From JAZGDL01 sp036477795 (lineage in GTDB: Bacteria; Planctomycetota; Phycisphaerae; UBA1845): a stretch of DNA of 9,481 bases. The first letter of the stretch is position 1, and the number at the start of each line of letters is the position of its first letter. The notes below the pieces were generated by a model. That model worked only from the letters and a program-made list of their open reading frames with translations. It was not told the origin of the DNA and did not search any database. Positions 1-6,320 of this stretch are shown here, piece by piece. The position numbers were made by a program, and so were the translations under genes. The DNA lies in the NCBI GenBank assembly GCA_036477795.1, contig JAZGDL010000386.1:1-9481 (forward strand). Reading direction: 5' to 3'.

Positions 1-1
1 G

Positions 2-82
2 TTGGCTATCGCCAACTCCCCCGCCTTCGGGCAGCGTTACAGTCGTCGTCGAACCGAAGCGGCAAAGCGGTGGCATGAATGA
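2..82 (+). CDS. Possible 3' end of a gene that begins outside the window
   Basis: Frame 2 is open from the left edge to a TGA at 80-82 and would encode about 26 residues (LAIANSPAFGQRY followed by a basic RRRTEAAKRWHE end). Third codon positions are mostly G or C, as in the confident genes here, which favours this frame. Frame 1 closes at 76-78, and frame 3 stays open to about 253 through the short direct repeats, so neither alternative is excluded. No domain can be recognised in so short a piece. A 6-bp inverted repeat (GTTGGC/GCCAAC, 1-16) lies inside it. The call is weak. Confidence 0.25.
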   Translation: MAIANSPAFGQRYSRRRTEAAKRWHE

Positions 83-107
83 TGACACGGAGCCGATCGG
101 AATTTCA

Positions 108-130
108 ACTAGAAAAGGGATTGACCCGAT
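108..130 (+). repeat. CTAG-family dispersed repeat, copy 1
   Basis: ACTAGAAAAG followed a few bases later by TTGACCCGAT resembles the repeat copies at 4079-4114 and 6283-6320, where ACTAGAAA is followed by a GCGACCATCT block. This copy is the most diverged. It sits just before the short direct-repeat cluster. Confidence 0.4.
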
Positions 131-139
131 GCCCTCTGA

Positions 140-193
140 CCCCAGAGATGCCCCAGAGATGCCTGACCCCAGAGATGCCACCCCAGAGATGCC
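140..193 (+). repeat. Four direct copies of CCCCAGAGATGCC
   Basis: The 13-mer CCCCAGAGATGCC occurs exactly at 140-152, 151-163, 167-179 and 181-193. The first two copies overlap by two bases; the others are separated by 3 nt and 1 nt. Spacings of 11, 16 and 14 are not codon multiples, which argues against a protein repeat. An inverted copy of the core (ATCTCTGG, 211-218) could pair with the last repeat across a small GCCC/GGGC hairpin. Function is unknown. The irregular spacing is unlike a CRISPR array. Confidence 0.8.
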
Positions 194-263
194 CTGGGGG
201 CATACACTTTATCTCTGGCGCTTGCGACCGTTTTCTCGGGCCTGGCCGCAATAATGAAGGTGT

Positions 264-473
264 ATGTCCCCCGAATTGCGCGAATTGCGAATTCCGCAAT
301 TGCCAGCCAGCATGACCAAGTGGGACTTGATCGAATGCGGTAACACTGAAGATGGGTCGGTCCCGACGCTCTCGCAATGGGGCGTGGCCGTCCTGACGCT
401 GCTGCTGCTCACCACCGGAACCATTCTGTTCAAGCATCGCCGTGTTCCCTCCTGCCGCGCTACAGCCGGGTAA
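264..473 (+). CDS. Small ORF that is mainly an IPTL-CTERM sorting signal (possible gene remnant)
   Basis: The 69-residue product contains VPTLSQWG at about residues 33-40. A hydrophobic helix (VAVLTLLLLTTGTILF) and a basic cluster (KHRR) follow directly. This order of motif, membrane helix and basic end is that of the IPTL-CTERM domain, a C-terminal sorting signal thought to be handled by an exosortase (XrtH class, IPTLxxWG-specific). Normally it ends a much longer secreted protein with an N-terminal signal peptide. Here only about 30 residues precede the motif and no signal peptide is seen, so this may be the surviving 3' end of a decayed gene. The start is uncertain: ATG 264 has a weak AAGG at 257-260, and ATG 312 is an alternative. 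A further nine residues or so follow the basic cluster, slightly more than usual. No exosortase gene lies in the window. Confidence 0.5.
   Translation: MSPELRELRIPQLPASMTKWDLIECGNTEDGSVPTLSQWGVAVLTLLLLTTGTILFKHRRVPSCRATAG
283..301. repeat. Short inverted repeat
   Basis: AATTGCG (283-289) and CGCAATT (295-301) are perfect reverse complements around a 5-nt spacer. A partial extra GAATTGCG copy lies just upstream (273-280). It falls inside the small IPTL-CTERM ORF, so it may be incidental. Confidence 0.4.
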
Positions 474-516
474 CTACGCGCAGGGGCTGCATAGATATTC
501 CCACTATCCAATACAC

Positions 517-564
517 AGTGCGGAGCACTTCGATCAAGGGTTGCGCCCGTGATCGCCGGTCCGC
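517..564 (+). other. Predicted stem-loop in the leader of the FAD dehydrogenase gene
   Basis: CGATCA (531-536) pairs with TGATCG (550-555). After a one-base mismatch, GGG (538-540) pairs with CCC (546-548) around loop TTGCG. Outer arms GCGGA (520-524) and TCCGC (560-564) can also pair. AGTGC-GGA-GCACT (517-529) is a second hairpin that competes for the outer left arm. The structure ends about 88 nt before the start codon. No known riboswitch class is recognised. The rest of the 474-652 gap shows no clear promoter. This is a paper fold only. Confidence 0.3.
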
Positions 565-652
565 GTGGCAGACCCTACTCGACTCCCGCCAGCGATACCG
601 CTTCGAATGAGGATGTTGCACGAATGCGCCCGCCTGCGACAATCTCCAGGTC

Positions 653-2278
653 ATGCCCATACTGGTCCGCAACATCAAGTTGGCACTCGATGAACCGGAG
701 ACGGGACTCATCGCGGCGGCGGCCCGTCAGCTCAAGGTGCCGCCGTCGGCCATTCACCAATACGCACCCGTGCGTCGCTCGTTGGACGCCCGAGATCACG
801 CCAACGTGCACTTCGTCTACCATGTTGAAGTGACGCTGGGCGAGGATGAGAAGAGCGAACGCGAACGAGTCAGGCGCATCAGATCGCAGAATGTCATTGT
901 GATCCGCCGGCAGCAAGCGGAGGAACCGGCGCCGGGCGACGAGCGGCTCGGTGAGCGTCCCTTGATTGTCGGTTTTGGTCCGGCGGGAATGTTTGCCGCG
1001 TTGCGCCTGATCCGGTTCGGGTTTAGACCCATCATTCTGGAGCGCGGAGTTGAGGTCCGCCGCCGGCACGTCGACGTGCTCAAGAATTTCTACAGGGACC
1101 GCAACTTCAATCGGCAGTCCAACCTGTTGTTCGGTGAGGGAGGAGCCGGCACCTACAGCGACGGCAAGCTTTACACCAGAATCAGTGATCCGCTGGCGCG
1201 CACGGTTCTGGAGTGGTTCTACTTACATGGGGCCGACCCCGACATTCTGGTCAACGCCCGTCCGCACATCGGCAGCAATCGTCTACCAACCATTTGTCGC
1301 AACGTCCGTGAGTACATAATCCAAGCCGGCGGCGAAATCCGTTTCGACTCGCAACTTGAGGACTTGACCATCGAGGATGGCGTGGTCAAGAGTGTCGTGG
1401 TGAACGGCGAGCGCCTGGCGGTGGGGCCGGTGATACTGGCCATCGGCCATTCTGCCCGCGACACCATCCGCATGCTGTACGACCGGGGCATTGCCGTTCA
1501 AGCTCGGCCATTTCAGATCGGCGTACGGATCGAGCATCCACAGTCCCTTGTCGATCACTGGCAGTACGGTGCTTGGGCGGGGCACGGCAGACTTCCCGCG
1601 GCTGAGTACCGTGTTGTCACCAAAACCGGTCCGGTGGACACGGCCGGTTTGTGCGGCGATTGTTACAGTTTCTGCATGTGTCCGGGAGGCATGATCCTGC
1701 CGACCAACGAGGACCACGGACTCATCGCCACCAACGGGGCCAGCAAGGCCGAGCGGGAGAGTCCCTTCGCTAACAGCGGCCTGGTTATCACATTCCCGCC
1801 GCAAGGCTCTCCTGATGACCCCTTGGCCGGTATCGAGTTCCAGCGCAAGTGGGAACGGAAGGCGTTCCTGGCCACCGGCGAGACGTACCGCGTGCCCGCC
1901 CAACGGGCATCTGATTTTCTCGCGGGGCGACCTTCGGACGGCCCTTGTGAAACCAGCTATCCGCTCGGTGGGCAATGGACTGATATTCGTTCGCTGGTTC
2001 CGGCCGAGGTCGGTGTATCCGTGGAGAGGGCCCTTCGAATCCTGGAGCTGAAGATGCCCGGCTTCGCATCAGCCGAGGCCGTGATTGCCGCACCGGAAAC
2101 GCGCGTCAGTGCACCGGTCCGTTTCTTGCGCGATTCAGTTCGGCGCACTGCAAAAGGCATCGACAATCTTTATCCCGCCGGAGACGGCGCGGGCTACGCC
2201 GGCGGCATCATCAGCGCAGCCGTCGACGGCATCAAATCCGCCGATGCGGTGATCCGCCGCTACGCCCCCGGGAGCTAG
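653..2278 (+). CDS. FAD-dependent dehydrogenase (COG2509-type NAD(FAD)-utilising oxidoreductase)
   Basis: This 541-residue flavoprotein belongs to the uncharacterised COG2509 family; the substrate is unknown. Residues 1-100 form the small N-terminal domain typical of the family, starting MPILVRNIKLALDEP. The dinucleotide-binding motif GFGPAG is at 107-112, with ILERG at 128-132 ending the Rossmann beta-alpha-beta unit. The family block LLFGEGGAGTYSDGKL is at 158-173, YSFCMCPGG at 338-346, and the C-terminal FAD motif LYPAGDGAGYAGGI at 506-519. Length is normal. There is no signal peptide or membrane segment, so it should be cytosolic. C334 and C337 precede the usual C341/C343 pair, giving a C-x2-C-x3-C-x-C cluster that may be functional. 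ATG 653 gives the expected N-terminus although no good Shine-Dalgarno precedes it, and no other in-frame ATG lies nearby. It appears monocistronic. Some relatives are annotated as geranylgeranyl-reductase-like or glutamate-synthase-like, without good reason. Confidence 0.93.
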   Translation: MPILVRNIKLALDEPETGLIAAAARQLKVPPSAIHQYAPVRRSLDARDHANVHFVYHVEVTLGEDEKSERERVRRIRSQNVIVIRRQQAEEPAPGDERLGERPLIVGFGPAGMFAALRLIRFGFRPIILERGVEVRRRHVDVLKNFYRDRNFNRQSNLLFGEGGAGTYSDGKLYTRISDPLARTVLEWFYLHGADPDILVNARPHIGSNRLPTICRNVREYIIQAGGEIRFDSQLEDLTIEDGVVKSVVVNGERLAVGPVILAIGHSARDTIRMLYDRGIAVQARPFQIGVRIEHPQSLVDHWQYGAWAGHGRLPAAEYRVVTKTGPVDTAGLCGDCYSFCMCPGGMILPTNEDHGLIATNGASKAERESPFANSGLVITFPPQGSPDDPLAGIEFQRKWERKAFLATGETYRVPAQRASDFLAGRPSDGPCETSYPLGGQWTDIRSLVPAEVGVSVERALRILELKMPGFASAEAVIAAPETRVSAPVRFLRDSVRRTAKGIDNLYPAGDGAGYAGGIISAAVDGIKSADAVIRRYAPGS

Positions 2279-2286
2279 TCGTGTTC

Positions 2287-2301
2287 TTTCCAGTCTCTAG
2301 T
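2287..2301 (+). repeat. CTAG-family dispersed repeat fragment
   Basis: TTTCCAGTCTCTAGT matches TTTCCAGTCTGTAGT at 4115-4129 at 14 of 15 positions. It begins 9 nt after the stop codon of the FAD dehydrogenase gene. Confidence 0.5.
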
Positions 2302-2342
2302 GGGGCGTCAACGTTCGAATGGCGGGTTGGAGTATGGTATGT

Positions 2343-2358
2343 GGGAGCGGAGATTGCA
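2343..2358 (+). promoter_or_regulatory. Weak candidate sigma-54 promoter before the histidine kinase
   Basis: The segment GGGAGCGGAGATTGCA has the required GG-N10-GC spacing (GG 2344-2345, GC 2356-2357) and a good TTGCA -12 half. The -24 half (GGGAGCG against TGGCACG) is poor. It would start a transcript near 2369, about 95 nt before the preferred kinase start. It may be a chance match. Confidence 0.22.
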
Positions 2359-2425
2359 CTTTGGGCGTCTGCCAAACGACAAAGTCGCTGCCGGCGTTAA
2401 CCCGTCAATCGAACCGTGACAGAGC

Positions 2426-2436
2426 ACTAGTTTCTA
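2426..2436 (+). repeat. CTAG-family fragment abutting the kinase gene
   Basis: ACTAGTTTCTA matches the core of the copy at 4220-4230. It ends one base before the upstream GTG (2438) that could be taken as the kinase start, which is one reason to prefer the GTG at 2465. Confidence 0.45.
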
Positions 2437-2464
2437 AGTGGAGTCCGGAATTGAGAGGGTAGGT

Positions 2465-3964
2465 GTGAGGCGTAGGATCGTTGTCTGCCTGGGTATTTTG
2501 CTGGCGTTATGCCTGTTGGGCGACGCGATCGCCATGCTGTGCCTGCATCGCAGCACTCGGCAACTCAGCCGACTGGTCGAATCGCGTCGCATCCAGTCCA
2601 TGCGCGAGACGCTGACCTCCGACGGCGTGCGCCTGGAGACCGACCTGCTGTCGCTGCTCGCCGGCCGCAGGCATACGCCCGAGCAAGCCCGGAATCACAT
2701 ACGCCGCTTCGAGCGCTCGCTGGGCCGCTGCGCCGGATGCCATCATGTGCCCGCGGTTCAGGCGGAACTGGACGGTATCGGTGCGGTGTTCGCCGCCTAC
2801 CGGGCTACCACTGGCGCCCTGTTTGAGGGCCCAGTTGATGAGGACGTGGACGCCCTGAAGGCCGGGGCGATGGACCTTGTAAACCGCATCGTCTTGGAGA
2901 CCACCGCCATATCCGACCGGGCCAGGTCGCACCTGGCCAGCAGGAGCACCGATGTCGCCGCCAGTATCCATAACGCCCGCGTAGTGCTCTGGGCGACGTT
3001 CGTTGCTGCGCTGGTTTGCGGTGGTTTTGTGGCGTTCCACCTGAAACGCCGGCTGACCAAACCGGTTGAAGCGCTCTTGGAGGGAATCGCAAGAGTTGGC
3101 CGGGGCGACTTGACGCATCGCTTCTCGATCGAGGCTGACGAGGAGTTCCGGCTGCTGGGCAGCGCCTTCAACCAAGCCTACGCACAGCTCAAGAAGGCTC
3201 AGGACGCTATGCTGCAGGCGGAGAAGATGGCGGCGGTGGGGAAGCTGGCTGCGGGCGTCGCCCATGAGGTGGGCAACCCACTAGCCAGCATCTCATCGAT
3301 TGCTCAGGTTATGCGCCGCTCCTGCGAGTCCGATGGGCAGCGGGAGCAAATCGAATTGATCCTGTCGGAGGTCGGGCGGATTTCACGGATCGTCCGCGAC
3401 CTGCTGACGTTCTCGCGGCCCAACAGCGGCGAGAAGCAAGTGCCGGTCGAGATCCACGCGCTTCTCGAGCGGGCCGCGACACTGCTGGGATACGACAGTC
3501 GGGCCCGCCATATCGGCATCAATCGCCCCGAAAACGCTGATCTTGGCACGGTTCGGGGCGATCCCGACAGGCTCCTCTTGGTCTGTACCAACGTCATGAT
3601 CAACGCTTTCGACGCCATCGACGAGCAGTCAAAGGCCGGTGGGACACTTTCGATTCATTGCGAGCGAAATGGTGACAGCGTGGTGATGCGTTTCGAGGAC
3701 AACGGGCCGGGCATGACCGAAGCGCAGATCGCCAACGCTTTTGAGCCGTTTTTCAGCACCAAAGAACCGGGCAAGGGAACGGGGCTGGGGCTGTGGATCT
3801 GCTATCAGGTGGTTCGCCGACATCACGGGACCATCCGCATCGACAGCCGCCTGGGCCAGGGCACCACGGTCACCATCGAACTGCCCTGCGACCCGGGAGA
3901 CAGTGATCAACCCGAGAGCGTGACTGCCGGCAAAGACGGTCCGAATGTGAGGCAGGCTTTCTAG
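2465..3964 (+). CDS. Membrane sensor histidine kinase with a haem c (CxxCH) periplasmic domain
   Basis: This is a sensor kinase of 499 residues in the NtrB/ZraS style. A membrane helix at about 5-27 is followed by an all-helical extracytoplasmic sensor (28-172) containing CAGCHH at 89-94, a c-type haem attachment site. Then come a second helix (173-192), a HAMP linker (193-246), and the HisKA box AHEVGNPL with phospho-acceptor H267. The ATPase part has an N box around N376 and N380, DNGPGM at 412-417, FEPFFSTK at 426-433 and GTGLGL at 438-443, so all catalytic motifs are intact. Haem-bearing helical-bundle sensors are known in some chemoreceptors and kinases, where they report redox state or a gas ligand; that role here is inferred. 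GTG 2465 is preferred because GAGAGGG (2453-2459) lies 5 nt upstream and the product then opens with the basic, hydrophobic signal anchor. GTG 2438 would add nine residues but has no ribosome site. No receiver gene is adjacent; the NtrC-type regulator at 6528-7907 is the likely partner. Confidence 0.94.
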   Translation: MRRRIVVCLGILLALCLLGDAIAMLCLHRSTRQLSRLVESRRIQSMRETLTSDGVRLETDLLSLLAGRRHTPEQARNHIRRFERSLGRCAGCHHVPAVQAELDGIGAVFAAYRATTGALFEGPVDEDVDALKAGAMDLVNRIVLETTAISDRARSHLASRSTDVAASIHNARVVLWATFVAALVCGGFVAFHLKRRLTKPVEALLEGIARVGRGDLTHRFSIEADEEFRLLGSAFNQAYAQLKKAQDAMLQAEKMAAVGKLAAGVAHEVGNPLASISSIAQVMRRSCESDGQREQIELILSEVGRISRIVRDLLTFSRPNSGEKQVPVEIHALLERAATLLGYDSRARHIGINRPENADLGTVRGDPDRLLLVCTNVMINAFDAIDEQSKAGGTLSIHCERNGDSVVMRFEDNGPGMTEAQIANAFEPFFSTKEPGKGTGLGLWICYQVVRRHHGTIRIDSRLGQGTTVTIELPCDPGDSDQPESVTAGKDGPNVRQAF

Positions 3965-3974
3965 GCTGTCATTT

Positions 3975-4027
3975 GACCGGTTGGAAAGCCGGTCCCACGC
4001 CGGAGCCCGGCATCGGCACCTGCGTGG
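3975..4027 (+). other. Hairpin cluster after the histidine kinase gene
   Basis: GACCGG/CCGGTC (3975-3980 with 3989-3994) forms a stem 10 nt after the kinase stop. A second structure has outer arms CCACGC (3995-4000) and GCGTGG (4022-4027), with GCCGG-AGC-CCGGC (3999-4011) as an alternative inner hairpin. No T-run follows, so it is not a standard intrinsic terminator. It may still protect the transcript end or mark a Rho-dependent end. Confidence 0.35.
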
Positions 4028-4064
4028 AACCACTGGTGCACCGTCTCATAATGCCCCAGTCGTA

Positions 4065-4130
4065 CTGGAGAGCTGGAAACTAGAAAGGGCTGGGCGACCA
4101 TCTCCAGTGTCCGGTTTCCAGTCTGTAGTT
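4065..4130 (+). repeat. CTAG-family dispersed repeat, copy 2
   Basis: This copy reads GAGAGCTGGAAACTAGAAAG, then GGGCGACCATCTCCAG and TTTCCAGTCTGTAGTT. The 4079-4114 part aligns over its full length, with one gap, to 6283-6320. TTTCCAGTCTGTAGT matches the fragment at 2287-2301. With the inverted copy at 4168-4246 it fills most of the 317-bp gap between kinase and secreted-protein genes. No gene was found in this gap. Confidence 0.6.
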
Positions 4131-4167
4131 CCTGGAGTTTCTGTTAGGACTCAGAAATCTGTTGACA

Positions 4168-4246
4168 TTTGATCCTAGACACCAGAAACTAGAGAATTAG
4201 AAGAAGCCAGGTGGCCTTTTCTAGTTTCTAGTATGTAGTTTCCAGG
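4168..4246 (-). repeat. CTAG-family dispersed repeat, inverted copy
   Basis: On the minus strand this segment begins CCTGGAAACTACATACTAG and continues GAAACTAGAAAAGG, inverted relative to copy 2 (CTGGAAACTAGAAAGG, 4072-4087) and to the copy at 6264-6320. Further fragments (CTAGAC, AAACTAGAGAATTAG) lie at 4175-4200. Copies 2 and 3 bracket about 170 bp in inverted orientation, reminiscent of a decayed miniature element, though no target duplication is seen. Confidence 0.5.
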
Positions 4247-4270
4247 CTTGGGGTTGCATCGGGCGAATAG

Positions 4271-4276
4271 AGGAGG
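4271..4276 (+). promoter_or_regulatory. Strong ribosome binding site AGGAGG
   Basis: A consensus AGGAGG lies 5 nt before ATG 4282 and fixes the start of the secreted-protein gene. It is the clearest Shine-Dalgarno site before any gene in the window, which suggests high expression. Confidence 0.85.
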
Positions 4277-4281
4277 CGGGA

Positions 4282-6012
4282 ATGAAACGCACATCTATCA
4301 TCTTTCCAACGGCGCTGGTTGCGTTGGCGCTTGCCGCATCAGTGCAGGGCGAGATTACTCCTGAGGATCTTCCGCACGGCGTCGAGCTGCACAACGGCAC
4401 GGTTGATTCCGATCCGGCGCTGCTAACGCCGGGGGCATTGGACCCCGACTTCGCGCCGTTTTGGGAGGATAAGACCCTTACAGAACCCACCATCAATGTG
4501 AATCTTAACGAGGATGTCGACTTTGCGCAGTTCTGTTTCCCTTTTCCTTTCCCGTTCTGTTTCGACGCGGTTCCGCGGTCCGGTACTACGTGGACCATCG
4601 ATTGGCAAACCAGCGTGTTGGATGAGTTGCACCGTCTGAAGTATGAGTACCGTACGGTGGGGCCCGAGGTGGACGGCGAATTGCAGACCGAGCCCGACAT
4701 CGGCAACGGGTTGGTGGTGTCCCACATCATCAAGAACAACTCCGGTGTAGACTGGGCCGGGTTCGCCTTTAGATTGAGAGCTGCCGACATAATGGTTAAT
4801 TGTTCCCTTGGTGCCTTCCCCTGCGAAAGCCCGGAGGCCAACGTCAGCTCGATCATTGATGAATCATTGGACCGGGAAATCCGGATAGTCGGGGATCTCG
4901 GGTACTCCTCCCCTGACCTGGCCGCGGAAGGCATCGAAGTGGACGTTCTAGAGGCTGCAGATGGCGGCCCGGACGTGACGTTGCTTTTCACTCAAGGCTT
5001 CCTGCTGCCCGGCCAGCAATTCGAGTTACGGTATATCGTGAACCACCAGGGATTTCCCTTCGGTGTCGGCGGATCTCCGCCAGACCTGCCCGTCGGTTTC
5101 TTCTTTTATCAGCATCCCTTGGAGGTGCAGAACGGTTGCCTCCCGTCTGACGAACTCTGTGACGGCCTGGACAACGACTGTGACGACATCATCGACGAAG
5201 GCTTTATCCAGATCCATGCGGCGAGACACACCGTGGGATCAGGGTCACACCCCGGTTCGACGAAGGAGCCGCTGGTGGGGATCGAGGTGTGCGCGTACGA
5301 CAAGGCCGATGGTAGTTGCTCGCGGGTCACCTGCGGTGGCATTTCGCACCAGCACTACCAGTGCATTGTCGATACTTGTGCCCCGACCAGTTGCTGCACC
5401 ACGGACGCCACGGGTGAGTGCACCATTGAGGCCCCGCCGGGCGACTACATCGTCATCTCGGCCGATGCGACCAAGACCGTCCTTCCCGATCCGCTCGGTG
5501 TCAGCGCCAGCGACCTGCTCTGCGATGAGCTCAAGCAGAAGCACCTCCAGCAGATCGTCAAAGCGGACGGCAAGAAGGTTGCGGGCAAGACCACGCGTCG
5601 GACCGGCTCCGAGCTGCTGATTATCGAGCCCGAGTTCGTCCTCTGGGATTCGACGGAGCAGCTATACCCGTTCATTTTCGAGACCGTCGGCGATTGGGGC
5701 GTGACCACTTCTGTGACGCCGCCGGAGGGGTTTGTGTCGGACTATGGGGGCTTGTCAGCCCAGGTCGACAACGCAATCGAAGTGGTGCAGTTTACGATCA
5801 CCGAGGTGGGCAGTGACCTGGTTCCGACAGGAACCACCTTCGAAGTCTTGCACAAGGGCCGACGCGAGATCATTCACAGCAAGGTCGGCATCTTCCTGAC
5901 GTCGGAATATGCCCGTTCGCGCGGCTTCGATGTGGCCAAGCTGCGAGCCGCCAAGTTGATCAAAGAGCGACCCGGAAACCGAGGCCGAGGTGACCAACAC
6001 CGCAATCGATAA
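4282..6012 (+). CDS. Secreted protein with MopE-type metal-binding motif and Cys-rich beta-sandwich domain
   Basis: The 576-residue product opens with a Sec signal peptide (MKRTSIIFPTALVALALAASVQG, broken here only as a label: basic start, hydrophobic core at 7-19, likely cut after G23). Residues 24-280 are an unrecognised, mostly beta extracellular region. At 286-308 is a MopE-like motif, C-x4-E-L-C-D-G-L-D-N-D-C-D-x3-D-E-G-F, which in related proteins binds calcium or copper. Residues 331-395 resemble a carboxypeptidase-regulatory or CnaB-like fold (LVGIEVCAYD near its start, TDATGECTIEAPPGDY near its end), with eight cysteines between 337 and 380. The rest (396-560) is unassigned. The last 15 residues turn abruptly basic (RPGNRGRGDQHRNR), while another frame reads on plausibly to 6034, so a frameshift is suspected. 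There is no membrane anchor or sorting tail, so it is probably periplasmic or released. Function is unknown. It follows the kinase gene by 317 bp and is probably its own transcript. Confidence 0.85.
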   Translation: MKRTSIIFPTALVALALAASVQGEITPEDLPHGVELHNGTVDSDPALLTPGALDPDFAPFWEDKTLTEPTINVNLNEDVDFAQFCFPFPFPFCFDAVPRSGTTWTIDWQTSVLDELHRLKYEYRTVGPEVDGELQTEPDIGNGLVVSHIIKNNSGVDWAGFAFRLRAADIMVNCSLGAFPCESPEANVSSIIDESLDREIRIVGDLGYSSPDLAAEGIEVDVLEAADGGPDVTLLFTQGFLLPGQQFELRYIVNHQGFPFGVGGSPPDLPVGFFFYQHPLEVQNGCLPSDELCDGLDNDCDDIIDEGFIQIHAARHTVGSGSHPGSTKEPLVGIEVCAYDKADGSCSRVTCGGISHQHYQCIVDTCAPTSCCTTDATGECTIEAPPGDYIVISADATKTVLPDPLGVSASDLLCDELKQKHLQQIVKADGKKVAGKTTRRTGSELLIIEPEFVLWDSTEQLYPFIFETVGDWGVTTSVTPPEGFVSDYGGLSAQVDNAIEVVQFTITEVGSDLVPTGTTFEVLHKGRREIIHSKVGIFLTSEYARSRGFDVAKLRAAKLIKERPGNRGRGDQHRNR

Positions 6013-6057
6013 GCGTGTGTTCAAGACGTTTTGATTGGACGGTCCTGGCGTGCGGGC

Positions 6058-6087
6058 TCGGCCCCGTACGTCGAGGGCCGATTTTTT
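6058..6087 (+). terminator. Intrinsic terminator after the secreted-protein gene
   Basis: TCGGCCC (6058-6064) and GGGCCGA (6075-6081) form a 7-bp GC-rich stem with a 10-nt loop, followed at once by TTTTTT (6082-6087). It lies 46 nt after the annotated stop and 24 nt after the stop of the alternative reading frame. Bases 6088-6260, to its right, show no gene or clear site. Confidence 0.85.
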
Positions 6088-6263
6088 CCACGGTTTTTTG
6101 GCTGCAAGAAACCAGTCCGGTCACGTTTAGTGTAACAGGCAGGGGGATACGTTGAAGGTGCACGCTGAGACCGTCGACGTCTGCTTTGCTATCGTCAACA
6201 ATCCCTTCCACTGTTTCTACTACGCACGGCCAGAGAGGCCAGATCGTGACCCGGTACGTTCCG

Positions 6264-6320
6264 AGAGAACTAGAAACTAGATACTAGAAAAGACTTGAGC
6301 GACCATCTTTAGTTTCCAGG
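6264..6320 (+). repeat. CTAG-family dispersed repeat, copy 4
   Basis: GAGAACTAGAAACTAGATAC is followed by TAGAAAAGACTTGAGCGACC and ATCTTTAGTTTCCAGG. Three CTAG tetramers occur within 18 bp. It is the best-preserved copy, and its last base touches the first base of the structured element at 6321. It and the inverted copy at 4168-4246 flank the secreted-protein gene. Confidence 0.6.

Noticed and set aside
140..193. CRISPR array
   Set aside because: The repeats are 13 nt, overlapping or separated by 1-3 nt, with no spacers and no cas genes.
2438..2440. GTG 2438 as the kinase start
   Set aside because: It directly follows a dispersed-repeat fragment, lacks a ribosome site, and adds nine residues before the basic start of the signal anchor; GTG 2465 has GAGAGGG at proper spacing.
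4244..4258. Sigma-54-like AGGCTTGGGGTTGCA before the secreted-protein gene
   Set aside because: Only 9 nt separate GG and GC where 10 are required, and the start would fall on the ribosome binding site.
5960..6211. 83-codon minus-strand ORF across the terminator
   Set aside because: It spans the intrinsic terminator and the end of the secreted-protein gene and shows no domain.
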